From the NCBI GenBank assembly GCA_023435435.1, contig JAEYRW010000133.1, positions 1 to 5,267 of the forward strand: a stretch of 5,267 bases of DNA, read 5' to 3'. A model generated the notes under the pieces. That model saw only the letters and a program-made list of their open reading frames with translations. It had not been told where the DNA came from and searched no databases. Positions within the stretch are counted from its first letter, which is position 1; each line of letters opens with the position of its first letter. The translations under genes and the position numbers were made by a program. This document shows positions 1 to 5,258 of this stretch, piece after piece. Origin of the DNA: Bacillota bacterium (GTDB lineage Bacteria > Bacillota > Clostridia > Christensenellales > Aristaeellaceae).

Positions 1-135
1 CTTGTGGTCTCGGTCGCCCGGGGCTGGGTCCCCGGGCGATCCGACGGACAAAGTCGGCGGATCGCATAATCAGTTTGGGGTTTCAAGGGGACAGTGTCCC
101 CTGGCAGGGGTGCGGAAGGCGGCGTCCCCCGCACG
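1..135. repeat. GC-rich intergenic segment with clustered inverted repeats
   Basis: I see no convincing gene here, only short open frames without a start or ribosome site. There are several inverted repeats. (1) 14-23 pairs perfectly with 30-39 (10 bp, 6-base loop), extendable by two pairs to 12-41. (2) 37-45 pairs with 53-64 as CGAT/ATCG plus CCGAC/GTCGG, with a three-base bulge; this competes with hairpin 1 for bases 37-40. (3) 87-92 pairs with 96-101 (GGGGAC/GTCCCC, 3-base loop), extended by A86-T102 if one base is skipped on neither side being strict. (4) 110-115 pairs with 129-134 (GTGCGG/CCGCAC). None is followed by a T-run, so they are not ordinary intrinsic terminators. The density and GC-richness suggest a dispersed intergenic repeat or structured 3' flank of a gene lying to the left, but one copy cannot prove that. 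Confidence 0.4.
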
Positions 136-162
136 CGTTTCGTAGATTAACAATTTCTTGGC

Positions 163-190
163 TCTATCTTTTGCGTCTCGCGCATACCAT
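163..190 (+). promoter_or_regulatory. Putative sigma-E-type (mother-cell sporulation) promoter
   Basis: CATACCAT at 183-190 matches the CATACNNT -10 element recognised by the sporulation factor sigma-E. The -35 candidate TCTATCT at 163-169 is an imperfect match to the family's TCATATT-like element, 13 bases upstream, which is an acceptable spacing. Transcription would start near 196, leaving a short leader with the ribosome site GGAGGG at 209-214. The fit with the gene it precedes, a spore-coat assembly protein normally made in the mother cell, is what makes this more than a chance match. A sigma-K promoter shares a similar -10 and cannot be excluded. Confidence 0.6.
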
Positions 191-220
191 CAAACGAAGA
201 GTGCGGACGGAGGGATCGAG

Positions 221-1735
221 ATGGCGCTTGAGATAACCACACAGACGATTGAAATTGAAAACGGGGTCGGCGCGAAGGCTGCGCAGGCGCTTGTGCGCGC
301 GGAGGCGCTTGTGCCGGGCGCGGGGCGCGAGGCCATAGAGGTGCTTTTGACAAACGCGTCGGTCGAGCTTGACGGCCCGGAGGCGCAGACCGACCGGCTG
401 GTGGTGGAGGGAACGGTGCGCTGCCAGGCGGTGTACAGGCAGGGATCGGAGGCGACGCTCCGGGCGCTGACGGCGGAAGCGACGCTCTCTCAGGTATTCG
501 ACATGCCGGGCACGGCGCCCGGACACACGGCCACCGCGTGCGCCAACGTGGATCACGTGGAGGCGCGGTACGAAAACGGACACATGATCTTTTTGACGAC
601 GGTGGCGCTGAGCGCGCAAACATTCAAGCTCACGCCCACGGATGTGGTGACCTCGGTGTCGGGCGCGCAGGCACAGACGCAGTTTATCGATTTAAGCTCC
701 GTCAGGTCCATCGCCGATTCGGAGGCCTCCGCGCTTTTGCGCGAGGAGGTGGCGCTGCCCGCCGCGCTGGACGCGCGCACGGCACTCATGGACTGGGGCA
801 CGGCCACCGTGGAATCCTATGAGGCGGACCTGGGCGGCGTGCGCGTCAAGGGCAAGGTCTTCGTGGAATCCCTCGTTGCCAGCGGCGTCGAGGGCCGTCC
901 GGCTGCGACGGTCAAATACGCCCTCGACTATGACCAGCTTGTCGAAGTGCCCGAATGGCTGGCGCAGGAGGTGTTCGCGGGCGCGTCCCTCAACCGGCTG
1001 GAGACGCGGGTGGAGCAGGGCGGCGAGGGCGAAGATTCCACCCTCGTCATCGAGGCGGAGGTCGGGGTAAACGTCACCTCCGTCGGCAAGGACGCCGTTA
1101 CGGCGCTGTCCGACGCCTACGCCACCGGCGGGCAGCGGATCGCCGTGGAAGGGGAAGCACTCACCCTCGTCACGGACATCCAGAGTCAACGGTTCATAGA
1201 GCTCGTCAAGGGCGCGCTGCTGCTTTCCGAGAACGCGCCGGGCGTGGGCAGCGTCATCGCGGTCGTGGTTCATCCCAACATCAGCGGCTGGGCAGAGGGC
1301 GGCGATTCGCGCATCGAGGGCGTTCTCGAGGCTAACGTCCTCTACATGCCGGGCGGCTCGGACCGGATCGCCTCCGCCCAGTCGGAACTGCCCTTCTCCG
1401 TGCGCTGTCCCGGGTCCCTCAACGGCGAAAGCGAGGTCCGCGTAAGCGTGCTCTCCGCCGAGGCGAACGCGCTCATGAGTGACCGGGTGGAGCTTCGGTG
1501 CATGCTGGGGGTTTCCACGGTCACGCGGTTTTCACGAAAGCAGGATGTCGTGTCCACAATGGCGGAGGGTGAGGACATCAAAAAGCGCCCCGGCATCGTG
1601 CTGTTCTGGCCCGCGGAGGAAGACAGCGTGTGGTCCATCGGCAGGCGCTACGCCGTGAGTGTCGACGAGGTCAAAAAAATGAACGGCGGTTCGTCCGTCA
1701 TCGAACAGGGGAAGGCGATGGTTTTGCGCATCTGA
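221..1735 (+). CDS. sipL: SPOCS/DUF3794 and LysM domain protein, SipL/SpoVID-like spore coat morphogenesis factor
   Basis: This 504-residue protein appears to hold three SPOCS (DUF3794) units, at about residues 25-135, 165-290 and 310-435. Each shows the family's pattern of a strand such as VVEGTV, VRVKGKV or RIEGVLEANVLY followed by an acidic strand-rich region. A LysM-like domain fills the C-terminus (about 458-503: EDSVWSIGRRYAVSVDEV, then KKMNGG). No signal peptide or membrane segment is visible, so it should act in the mother-cell cytoplasm. Relatives (SipL in Clostridioides difficile, SpoVID in Bacillus) bind the ATPase SpoIVA and attach the coat to the forespore; in SipL the LysM domain makes that contact. 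The length is close to SipL. I chose ATG 221 because GGAGGG lies 6 bases upstream; an in-frame TTG at 158 has no ribosome site and precedes the likely promoter. The domain family is well supported; the exact SipL role is inferred, since Clostridia carry other DUF3794-LysM proteins. Confidence 0.85.
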   Translation: MALEITTQTIEIENGVGAKAAQALVRAEALVPGAGREAIEVLLTNASVELDGPEAQTDRLVVEGTVRCQAVYRQGSEATLRALTAEATLSQVFDMPGTAPGHTATACANVDHVEARYENGHMIFLTTVALSAQTFKLTPTDVVTSVSGAQAQTQFIDLSSVRSIADSEASALLREEVALPAALDARTALMDWGTATVESYEADLGGVRVKGKVFVESLVASGVEGRPAATVKYALDYDQLVEVPEWLAQEVFAGASLNRLETRVEQGGEGEDSTLVIEAEVGVNVTSVGKDAVTALSDAYATGGQRIAVEGEALTLVTDIQSQRFIELVKGALLLSENAPGVGSVIAVVVHPNISGWAEGGDSRIEGVLEANVLYMPGGSDRIASAQSELPFSVRCPGSLNGESEVRVSVLSAEANALMSDRVELRCMLGVSTVTRFSRKQDVVSTMAEGEDIKKRPGIVLFWPAEEDSVWSIGRRYAVSVDEVKKMNGGSSVIEQGKAMVLRI

Positions 1736-1759
1736 CGGGCACTCCATGCGGGTTCGACA

Positions 1760-1800
1760 AATTCTGCATGACCGTTTCGGCGGTTATGCAGAATTATTTT
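1760..1800 (+). terminator. Probable intrinsic terminator after the spore-coat gene
   Basis: Bases 1760-1774 pair with 1781-1795 over 15 positions with a single G-U wobble (1770/1785). The apex is TTTCGG, which can close to a UUCG tetraloop. ATTATTTT follows directly. It begins 24 bases after the stop codon of the spore-coat gene. The lower stem is AT-rich (AATTCTGCAT), which is weaker than a classical terminator, and the near-perfect symmetry would also suit a protein-binding operator or a bidirectional terminator. Confidence 0.6.
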
Positions 1801-1886
1801 GCGCGCGAACCATCGCGGCACAGAAGCCCCCTTCGCCTGAAATGCAGCTGAAAATTCAATTATATCCAGAAACAAAGGAACACACC

Positions 1887-1907
1887 CCATTTTTTACAAG
1901 AAAATGG
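1887..1907. repeat. Inverted repeat abutting the -35 box of the importer promoter
   Basis: CCATTTT (1887-1893) is an exact inverted match to AAAATGG (1901-1907). One wobble and one further pair can extend it to a 3-base loop. It ends one base before the TTGACG -35 hexamer at 1909. This is a typical place for a regulator or upstream activator site, but AT-rich palindromes of this size also arise by chance and I do not recognise the binding protein. Confidence 0.4.
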
Positions 1908-1908
1908 C

Positions 1909-1937
1909 TTGACGCAAATGAATGAAATCCGTATAAT
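1909..1937 (+). promoter_or_regulatory. Sigma-A (housekeeping) promoter for the importer operon
   Basis: TTGACG at 1909-1914 and a perfect TATAAT at 1932-1937 are separated by 17 bases, the optimal spacing. Only the last -35 base differs from consensus. The surroundings are AT-rich against a GC-rich genome. Transcription should start close to 1944, giving a leader of roughly 75 bases before the ATPase start codon. This is the only strong housekeeping promoter in the gap between the spore gene and the importer. Confidence 0.88.
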
Positions 1938-1950
1938 GAAAATAGGGTTG

Positions 1951-1996
1951 CAAGCGATGGCGCTTGGCGCGCTGTAGGGCGCCAGTGCCATTTTTC
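1951..1996 (+). promoter_or_regulatory. Leader attenuator candidate: terminator-like hairpin with competing 5' hairpin
   Basis: In the leader between promoter and ATPase gene, 1957-1964 pairs with 1984-1991 (ATGGCGCT with AGTGCCAT, one G-U). After a bulged T1965, 1966-1970 pairs with 1979-1983 (GGCGC/GCGCC), leaving an 8-base loop. TTTTT at 1991-1995 follows, so the element looks like an intrinsic terminator placed before the gene. A second fold, CAAGCG (1951-1956) with CGCTTG (1961-1966) around an ATGG loop, uses the same left arm and would block the long stem. A six-codon reading frame (ATG 1957 to TAG 1975-1977, MALGAL) runs through the left arm, but its upstream AGGG is weak and lies at the very start of the transcript. 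Whether it switches, and in response to what, is unknown; it may simply stabilise the mRNA. Confidence 0.55.
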
Positions 1997-2020
1997 TATA
2001 TTGAAGGGGGTGGGTGTCAA

Positions 2021-2743
2021 ATGATCCGATTGGTCGGCGTGCACAAGAAGTTCGGCGACAATGAGGTGCTCAAGGGCATCAACCTGCACGTGCATCCCGG
2101 CGAGAAGCTGGTCATCATCGGCCCTTCGGGCTCGGGGAAATCCACCATGATTCGCCTCATGAACTGCCTCGAGGAGGCGACGACGGGCCAGGTGCTCATC
2201 GACGGCCAGCCCATGAACACGCACACGCGGTCCATGCTCAACCTCAAGTATTCCTCGATGGTATTTCAGCAGTTCAACCTTTACCCGCATCTGACGGTGC
2301 TCGAAAACCTGACCCTCGCGCCGGTCAAGCTCAAAAAAGTGCCCAAAAAGGAAGCCCGCTCGCTGGCGATGGATAACCTGCGCCGGGTGGGTCTGGAAAA
2401 CAAGGCGCACGTCTATCCCGCGACGCTTTCGGGCGGCCAGCAGCAACGCATCGCCATCGCCCGGGCGCTGACCATGAAAAGCCCCATCATTTTCTTCGAC
2501 GAGCCCACCAGCGCCCTGGACCCCGAAATGGTGCAGGAGGTTCTGGACATCATGACGGAGCTCTCCCACGACAACATCACCATGGTTGTGGTGACCCACG
2601 AGATGGGCTTCGCCCGGGAGGTGGCCGATCGGGTCATCTTCTGCGACGACGGGCGCATCCTGGAGGAGGGCACCCCGGAGCATTTTTTCACCAATCCCCA
2701 GAACGAGCGCACCCAGGCGTTCCTGTCAAAGATTCTCAGGTAA
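2021..2743 (+). CDS. glnQ: Polar amino-acid ABC transporter, ATP-binding protein (GlnQ family)
   Basis: This is the cytoplasmic ATPase that powers the importer encoded by the next three genes. All nucleotide-binding elements are intact: Walker A GPSGSGKST (residues 34-42), Q-loop Q83 in VFQQFNLYPHLT, signature LSGGQQQR (136-143), Walker B IIFFDE (156-161, catalytic E161), D-loop SALD (164-167) and switch histidine H193 in VVTHEMGFAREVADR. The Q-loop context and the THEMGFA stretch are typical of the GlnQ/HisP/GluA group. The 240-residue length is standard for it. ATG 2021 is preferred over the in-frame TTG at 1964: MIRLVGVHKKFG is the usual family N-terminus, GAAGGGGG at 2003-2010 gives a ribosome site 10 bases away, and 1964 lies inside the leader hairpin. 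It is expressed from the sigma-A promoter at 1909-1937 through the leader structure. Substrate cannot be told from the ATPase; glutamine or glutamate is likely from family and gene order. Confidence 0.95.
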   Translation: MIRLVGVHKKFGDNEVLKGINLHVHPGEKLVIIGPSGSGKSTMIRLMNCLEEATTGQVLIDGQPMNTHTRSMLNLKYSSMVFQQFNLYPHLTVLENLTLAPVKLKKVPKKEARSLAMDNLRRVGLENKAHVYPATLSGGQQQRIAIARALTMKSPIIFFDEPTSALDPEMVQEVLDIMTELSHDNITMVVVTHEMGFAREVADRVIFCDDGRILEEGTPEHFFTNPQNERTQAFLSKILR

Positions 2744-2762
2744 CGGCGGTTCCAAACCGTTA
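2741..2762 (+). other. Small hairpin overlapping the ATPase stop codon
   Basis: TAACGG (2741-2746, including the TAA stop) pairs exactly with CCGTTA (2757-2762). An alternative is CGGTT (2747-2751) with AACCG (2755-2759) around CCA. No T-run follows, so it should not terminate transcription. It could mark an mRNA processing or protection point before the binding-protein gene, whose product is normally needed in excess. The stems are short and this may be chance. Confidence 0.3.
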
Positions 2763-2789
2763 TGGATAAAAATCAAGGAGGAATATGAA

Positions 2790-3584
2790 ATGAAGCGGAT
2801 TCTCACACTGGCACTGGTTCTTTGCCTTGTCTCGACGTTCGCGCTCACGGCCAGCGCGGAGGGCACCTTCCGGGTCGGCGTCAAGAACGCCGTATACGGC
2901 TTCGGCTATCAGGACGAGGTGACGGGCGAGTATTCCGGCCTTGAGATCGACCTCGCCAATATGATCGCCGAGGCGCTGGGCTACACCGACGTGGAATTCA
3001 CCGCCGTCACCGCCGCCACGCGCACCGAGCTTCTCGACGCGGGCGACATCGACTGCGTCATCGCCACCTTCACCATCACCGACGCGCGCAAGGAGTCCTG
3101 GGACTTCACCACGCCCTACTACACCGACTACGTCACGGTTCTGGTGGAGGATGCCTCCGGCATCACCACGCTTGCCGATCTGGTGGGCAAAAATGTCGGC
3201 GTTTCCTCCGGCTCCACCTCCGCCAAGGCGCTGGTGACCGCCATGATCGACGCGGGCGTCATCACCGGCGACGGCTTCGACGCCGAGACCTTCGATCCCG
3301 CCACCTACGCGGGCGATGTGAGCTTCACGCTCTTTGACGACTATCCGTCCATCTCCACGGCGCTCAGCGCGGGCACGGTCGACGCCTTCTGCGTGGATAA
3401 GTCCATCCTCGCCAACTACATGACCGAGGGCCGCTCCTACATCACCGACACCTTCGCGCCCCAGGATTACGGCGTCGCGACGGTGAAGGGCTCCGAGCTT
3501 TCCACCGCCATCGAGACGCTGATCACCGGCTGGCTCGAGGACGGCACCATCGCGGGACTCATCGAGAAGTGGGGCCTCGAATAA
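2790..3584 (+). CDS. Amino-acid ABC transporter substrate-binding protein (SBP family 3)
   Basis: This is the extracytoplasmic receptor that captures the amino acid and delivers it to the permease pair. Residues 1-23 form a signal peptide: K2-R3, a hydrophobic core, then ASA before E24, a good signal peptidase I site. The mature part follows the family 3 fold: GTFRVGVK at 25-32, SGLEIDLANMIAEALG at 49-64, and the diagnostic TFTITDARKESWDFTTPYY at 93-111. R100 is expected to bind the ligand carboxylate and D203 (AFCVDKS) its amino group, by analogy with glutamine/glutamate receptors. AAGGAGG at 2775-2781 lies 8 bases before ATG 2790. No lipobox is present: the only signal-peptide cysteine, C12, is preceded by Leu, so the usual lipid anchor of monoderm binding proteins seems absent. 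A strong terminator follows the stop. It corresponds in position to GlnH or GluB; the ligand is undetermined. Confidence 0.92.
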   Translation: MKRILTLALVLCLVSTFALTASAEGTFRVGVKNAVYGFGYQDEVTGEYSGLEIDLANMIAEALGYTDVEFTAVTAATRTELLDAGDIDCVIATFTITDARKESWDFTTPYYTDYVTVLVEDASGITTLADLVGKNVGVSSGSTSAKALVTAMIDAGVITGDGFDAETFDPATYAGDVSFTLFDDYPSISTALSAGTVDAFCVDKSILANYMTEGRSYITDTFAPQDYGVATVKGSELSTAIETLITGWLEDGTIAGLIEKWGLE

Positions 3585-3597
3585 GGGACGCAAAAGC

Positions 3598-3629
3598 GCC
3601 GGGGGCCAAACGCCCCCGGTTCTTTTCTT
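3598..3629 (+). terminator. Strong intrinsic terminator between binding protein and permease genes
   Basis: CCGGGGGC (3599-3606) pairs perfectly with GCCCCCGG (3612-3619) around a 5-base loop, with a possible extra G-U at 3598/3620. TTCTTTTCTT follows at 3620-3629. This is the clearest terminator in the window. It begins about a dozen bases after the binding-protein stop codon and should reduce or stop read-through into the permeases. Confidence 0.88.
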
Positions 3630-3642
3630 ACCGGGAAACGTA

Positions 3643-3651
3643 TGATATAAT
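3643..3651 (+). promoter_or_regulatory. Extended -10 promoter for the permease genes
   Basis: TGATATAAT at 3643-3651 combines a perfect TATAAT (3646-3651) with the TGN extension one base upstream. The best -35 at 17 bases is TTTTCT (3623-3628), a poor match, which is usual when an extended -10 is present. That -35 region coincides with the T-rich tail of the preceding terminator. Transcription would start near 3658, about 20 bases before the permease start codon. Confidence 0.7.
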
Positions 3652-3678
3652 CTGGGAGACGGGCAAAGGGGGAATGAG

Positions 3679-4449
3679 ATGAGCACGGTCGTCAGCGAGC
3701 GGGCGTGGAGAATCGTCTGGCAATACCGGGGGACGTTCGTCCACGGACTTTTCAACACGCTGGAAAGCGCGGGGGTCGGGCTCCTGATCGCCCTGTGCCT
3801 GGGTTTCATTCTGGGGCTCATGGCCACCAGCCACAGGCGGCTTCTGCGCGTCGTCGCGCGGATCTATGTGGAATTTTTCCAGAATACGCCGCTCATCCTC
3901 CAGGTCTGCTTTCTCTATTACGCCTTCGCGTACTCGGGCTACAAAATTCCGGTGGTGACCATCGGCTTTACCTCCCTGGGCATCTACCACGCGGCATACA
4001 TATCCGAGGTCGTGCGCGCGGGCATCGGCTCCATTCCGTCCGGTCAGTTTGACGCCGCCAAGTCCCAGGGCTTCAAGTACGTGGGCATCATGGTGCACGT
4101 CATCCTGCCCCAGACGATCAAGATCATCCTCCCGCCCATGGTCAATCAGGTGGTGGCGCTCATCAAGAACACCTCCTGCCTCTACATCATCGGCGGCGCG
4201 GACCTCATCGCCTCCACCTACAACTTCGTCACCGGTGAAAACACCGGCGGGGCGTACGGCCCGGCCTACATCGTCAGCGGCATCCTGTTCTTCCTCATCT
4301 GCTTCCCGCTTTCCACCTTCGCGGGCAGGTGGGAGGCGCGCATCAAGGCGCGCGAGCACATCGTCGCGCCCGACAAGCCCAAGGAAGCCGAAGTTTCGGA
4401 CGCGGAGATCGACGCGCTCATCGCCGCGCGAAAGGGGGAGGGCAAATGA
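3679..4449 (+). CDS. Amino-acid ABC transporter permease 1 (HisM/GlnP family)
   Basis: This is one of two membrane subunits forming the translocation channel. Hydrophobic stretches suit about five membrane helices (roughly residues 24-48, 62-86, 91-109, 149-172 and 198-215). The family hallmark YVEFFQNTPLILQ is at 63-75. The EAA loop that docks on the ATPase is at 110-131 (EVVRAGIGSIPSGQFDAAKSQG) followed by VILPQ. ATG 3679 has AAAGGGGG 6 bases upstream; ATG 3674 runs straight into a stop (ATG-AGA-TGA). After the last helix there is a charged, probably cytoplasmic tail of about 38 residues (219-256), longer than the short tails usual in this family. The stop overlaps the next start as ATGA (4446-4449), so the two permeases should be translationally coupled. 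It has its own promoter at 3643-3651. By position it corresponds to GlnM or GluC. Confidence 0.92.
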   Translation: MSTVVSERAWRIVWQYRGTFVHGLFNTLESAGVGLLIALCLGFILGLMATSHRRLLRVVARIYVEFFQNTPLILQVCFLYYAFAYSGYKIPVVTIGFTSLGIYHAAYISEVVRAGIGSIPSGQFDAAKSQGFKYVGIMVHVILPQTIKIILPPMVNQVVALIKNTSCLYIIGGADLIASTYNFVTGENTGGAYGPAYIVSGILFFLICFPLSTFAGRWEARIKAREHIVAPDKPKEAEVSDAEIDALIAARKGEGK

Positions 4450-5258
4450 GCGATTTTCAGGGCAGCCTCTCCATCATCACCAACGGCGACGTGGTCGGCT
4501 ACCTCTTAAAGGGCCTCGTCTTCACCCTCGTCATCGCGTTTCTGGCCATCGCTTTGAGCCTCGTCATCGGCTCGGTGCTCGCCTTCATGCGCAATTACGC
4601 CACGCGCGGTTGGACGAAGCTGCTCAAGCTCGCGGCCGTGGGCTACATCGAAATTTTCCGGAACACCCCGCTCATGCTGTGGATGTTCGTCTGCTTCGTG
4701 CTCTTCCCGGCCCCGGCCTTCTCGACGGATTTTGCCAAGGCCATCTGGCTCACGTCCTCCGTCGACGTGAAAACCCTCTTCAAGGCCTGCGTCGCCCTGA
4801 CGCTCTTTACCTCGGCCGTCATGGCGGAGATCATCCGGGGCGGACTCAACTCGGTCCAGAAGGGCCAGTTCGAGTCCGGCTATGCCCAGGGCTTCAATTT
4901 TTTTCAGGTGATGATCTATATCGTGCTCCCGCAGGCATTCCGCAACATCATCCCCACGCTTTTGTCCCAGATGATCACCACCATCAAGGACTCCTCCTAC
5001 ATGGCATCCCTTGCGGTCATCGAGCTCATGGCGCGGGTCAAGCTCATCATCTCCAAGGCGAACATGTACAACGGCACCTTCCAAGGCCCCGCCAGCCGCG
5101 GCACCATCAACGTCTCCGACGTCTTCGTGCTCTTCGGCTTCGCCTTCCTCGTCTACTTCATTATTAACTTCGCCCTCTCCTGCGCCGTGCGCGCCATGCG
5201 CCACAGAATGACCATGGCGCCCATTACCCCCGCGCGGAGCAAAAAGGCCGAGGGGTGA
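4446..5258 (+). CDS. Amino-acid ABC transporter permease 2 (HisM/GlnP family)
   Basis: This is the second, non-identical channel subunit; with permease 1 it should form a heterodimer. Helices are expected near residues 20-47, 66-88, 111-130, about 165-190 and 225-248. The hallmark YIEIFRNTPLMLWMF is at 67-81. The EAA loop is at 128-149 (EIIRGG, then QKGQFESGYAQG) followed by IVLPQAFRNIIP. A longer loop at about 200-222 separates the last two helices, and the C-terminus is basic. ATG 4446 overlaps the permease 1 stop by four bases. AAAGGGGGAGGG at 4431-4442 provides the ribosome site, within permease 1 coding sequence. A frame running further upstream to 4329 is not used: it lacks a ribosome site and would overlap conserved permease 1 sequence. 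Length is 270 residues, complete. It corresponds by position to GlnP or GluD. Nine bases remain after the stop; the GGCCGGGGG there could begin a terminator cut by the window edge. Confidence 0.93.
   Translation: MSDFQGSLSIITNGDVVGYLLKGLVFTLVIAFLAIALSLVIGSVLAFMRNYATRGWTKLLKLAAVGYIEIFRNTPLMLWMFVCFVLFPAPAFSTDFAKAIWLTSSVDVKTLFKACVALTLFTSAVMAEIIRGGLNSVQKGQFESGYAQGFNFFQVMIYIVLPQAFRNIIPTLLSQMITTIKDSSYMASLAVIELMARVKLIISKANMYNGTFQGPASRGTINVSDVFVLFGFAFLVYFIINFALSCAVRAMRHRMTMAPITPARSKKAEG

Noticed and set aside
158..220. TTG at 158 as start of the spore-coat protein
   Set aside because: It has no ribosome site, lies upstream of the likely -10 element, and its extra residues are not typical of the family. 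ATG 221 has GGAGGG at ideal spacing.
221..230. Ten-base repeat ATGGCGCTTG shared between the spore gene start (221-230) and the importer leader (1957-1966)
   Set aside because: The match does not extend on either side and the words are common in GC-rich coding starts. It is best explained by chance.
1849..1858. TGAAAATTCA as an arginine repressor box
   Set aside because: The half-site spacing and flanks do not match the longer ARG box, and it lies about 50 bases upstream of the -35 as a single weak palindrome.
1951..1991. ANTAR-type dual hairpin antiterminator, which is known for nitrogen genes in Firmicutes
   Set aside because: That motif needs two hairpins with six-base loops carrying A at position 1 and G at position 4. 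The loops here are ATGG and GCTGTAGG and do not fit.
1856..2683. Antisense open frame opposite the ATPase gene
   Set aside because: The + strand frame has every ABC ATPase motif. The antisense product is His/Arg/Val-rich with no motif.
2760..3827. Long antisense open frame of 355 codons opposite the binding-protein gene
   Set aside because: It has no recognisable domain, it is Gly/Arg/Asp-rich, and it runs across the terminator and promoter of the + strand. It mirrors the third-position GC bias of the real gene.
4049..5167. Long + strand open frame of 372 codons in another frame across both permeases
   Set aside because: Its product is Ser/Arg/Pro-rich low-complexity sequence with no motif, while the overlapping frames carry intact permease hallmarks and ribosome sites. 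It is a by-product of GC-rich codon use.
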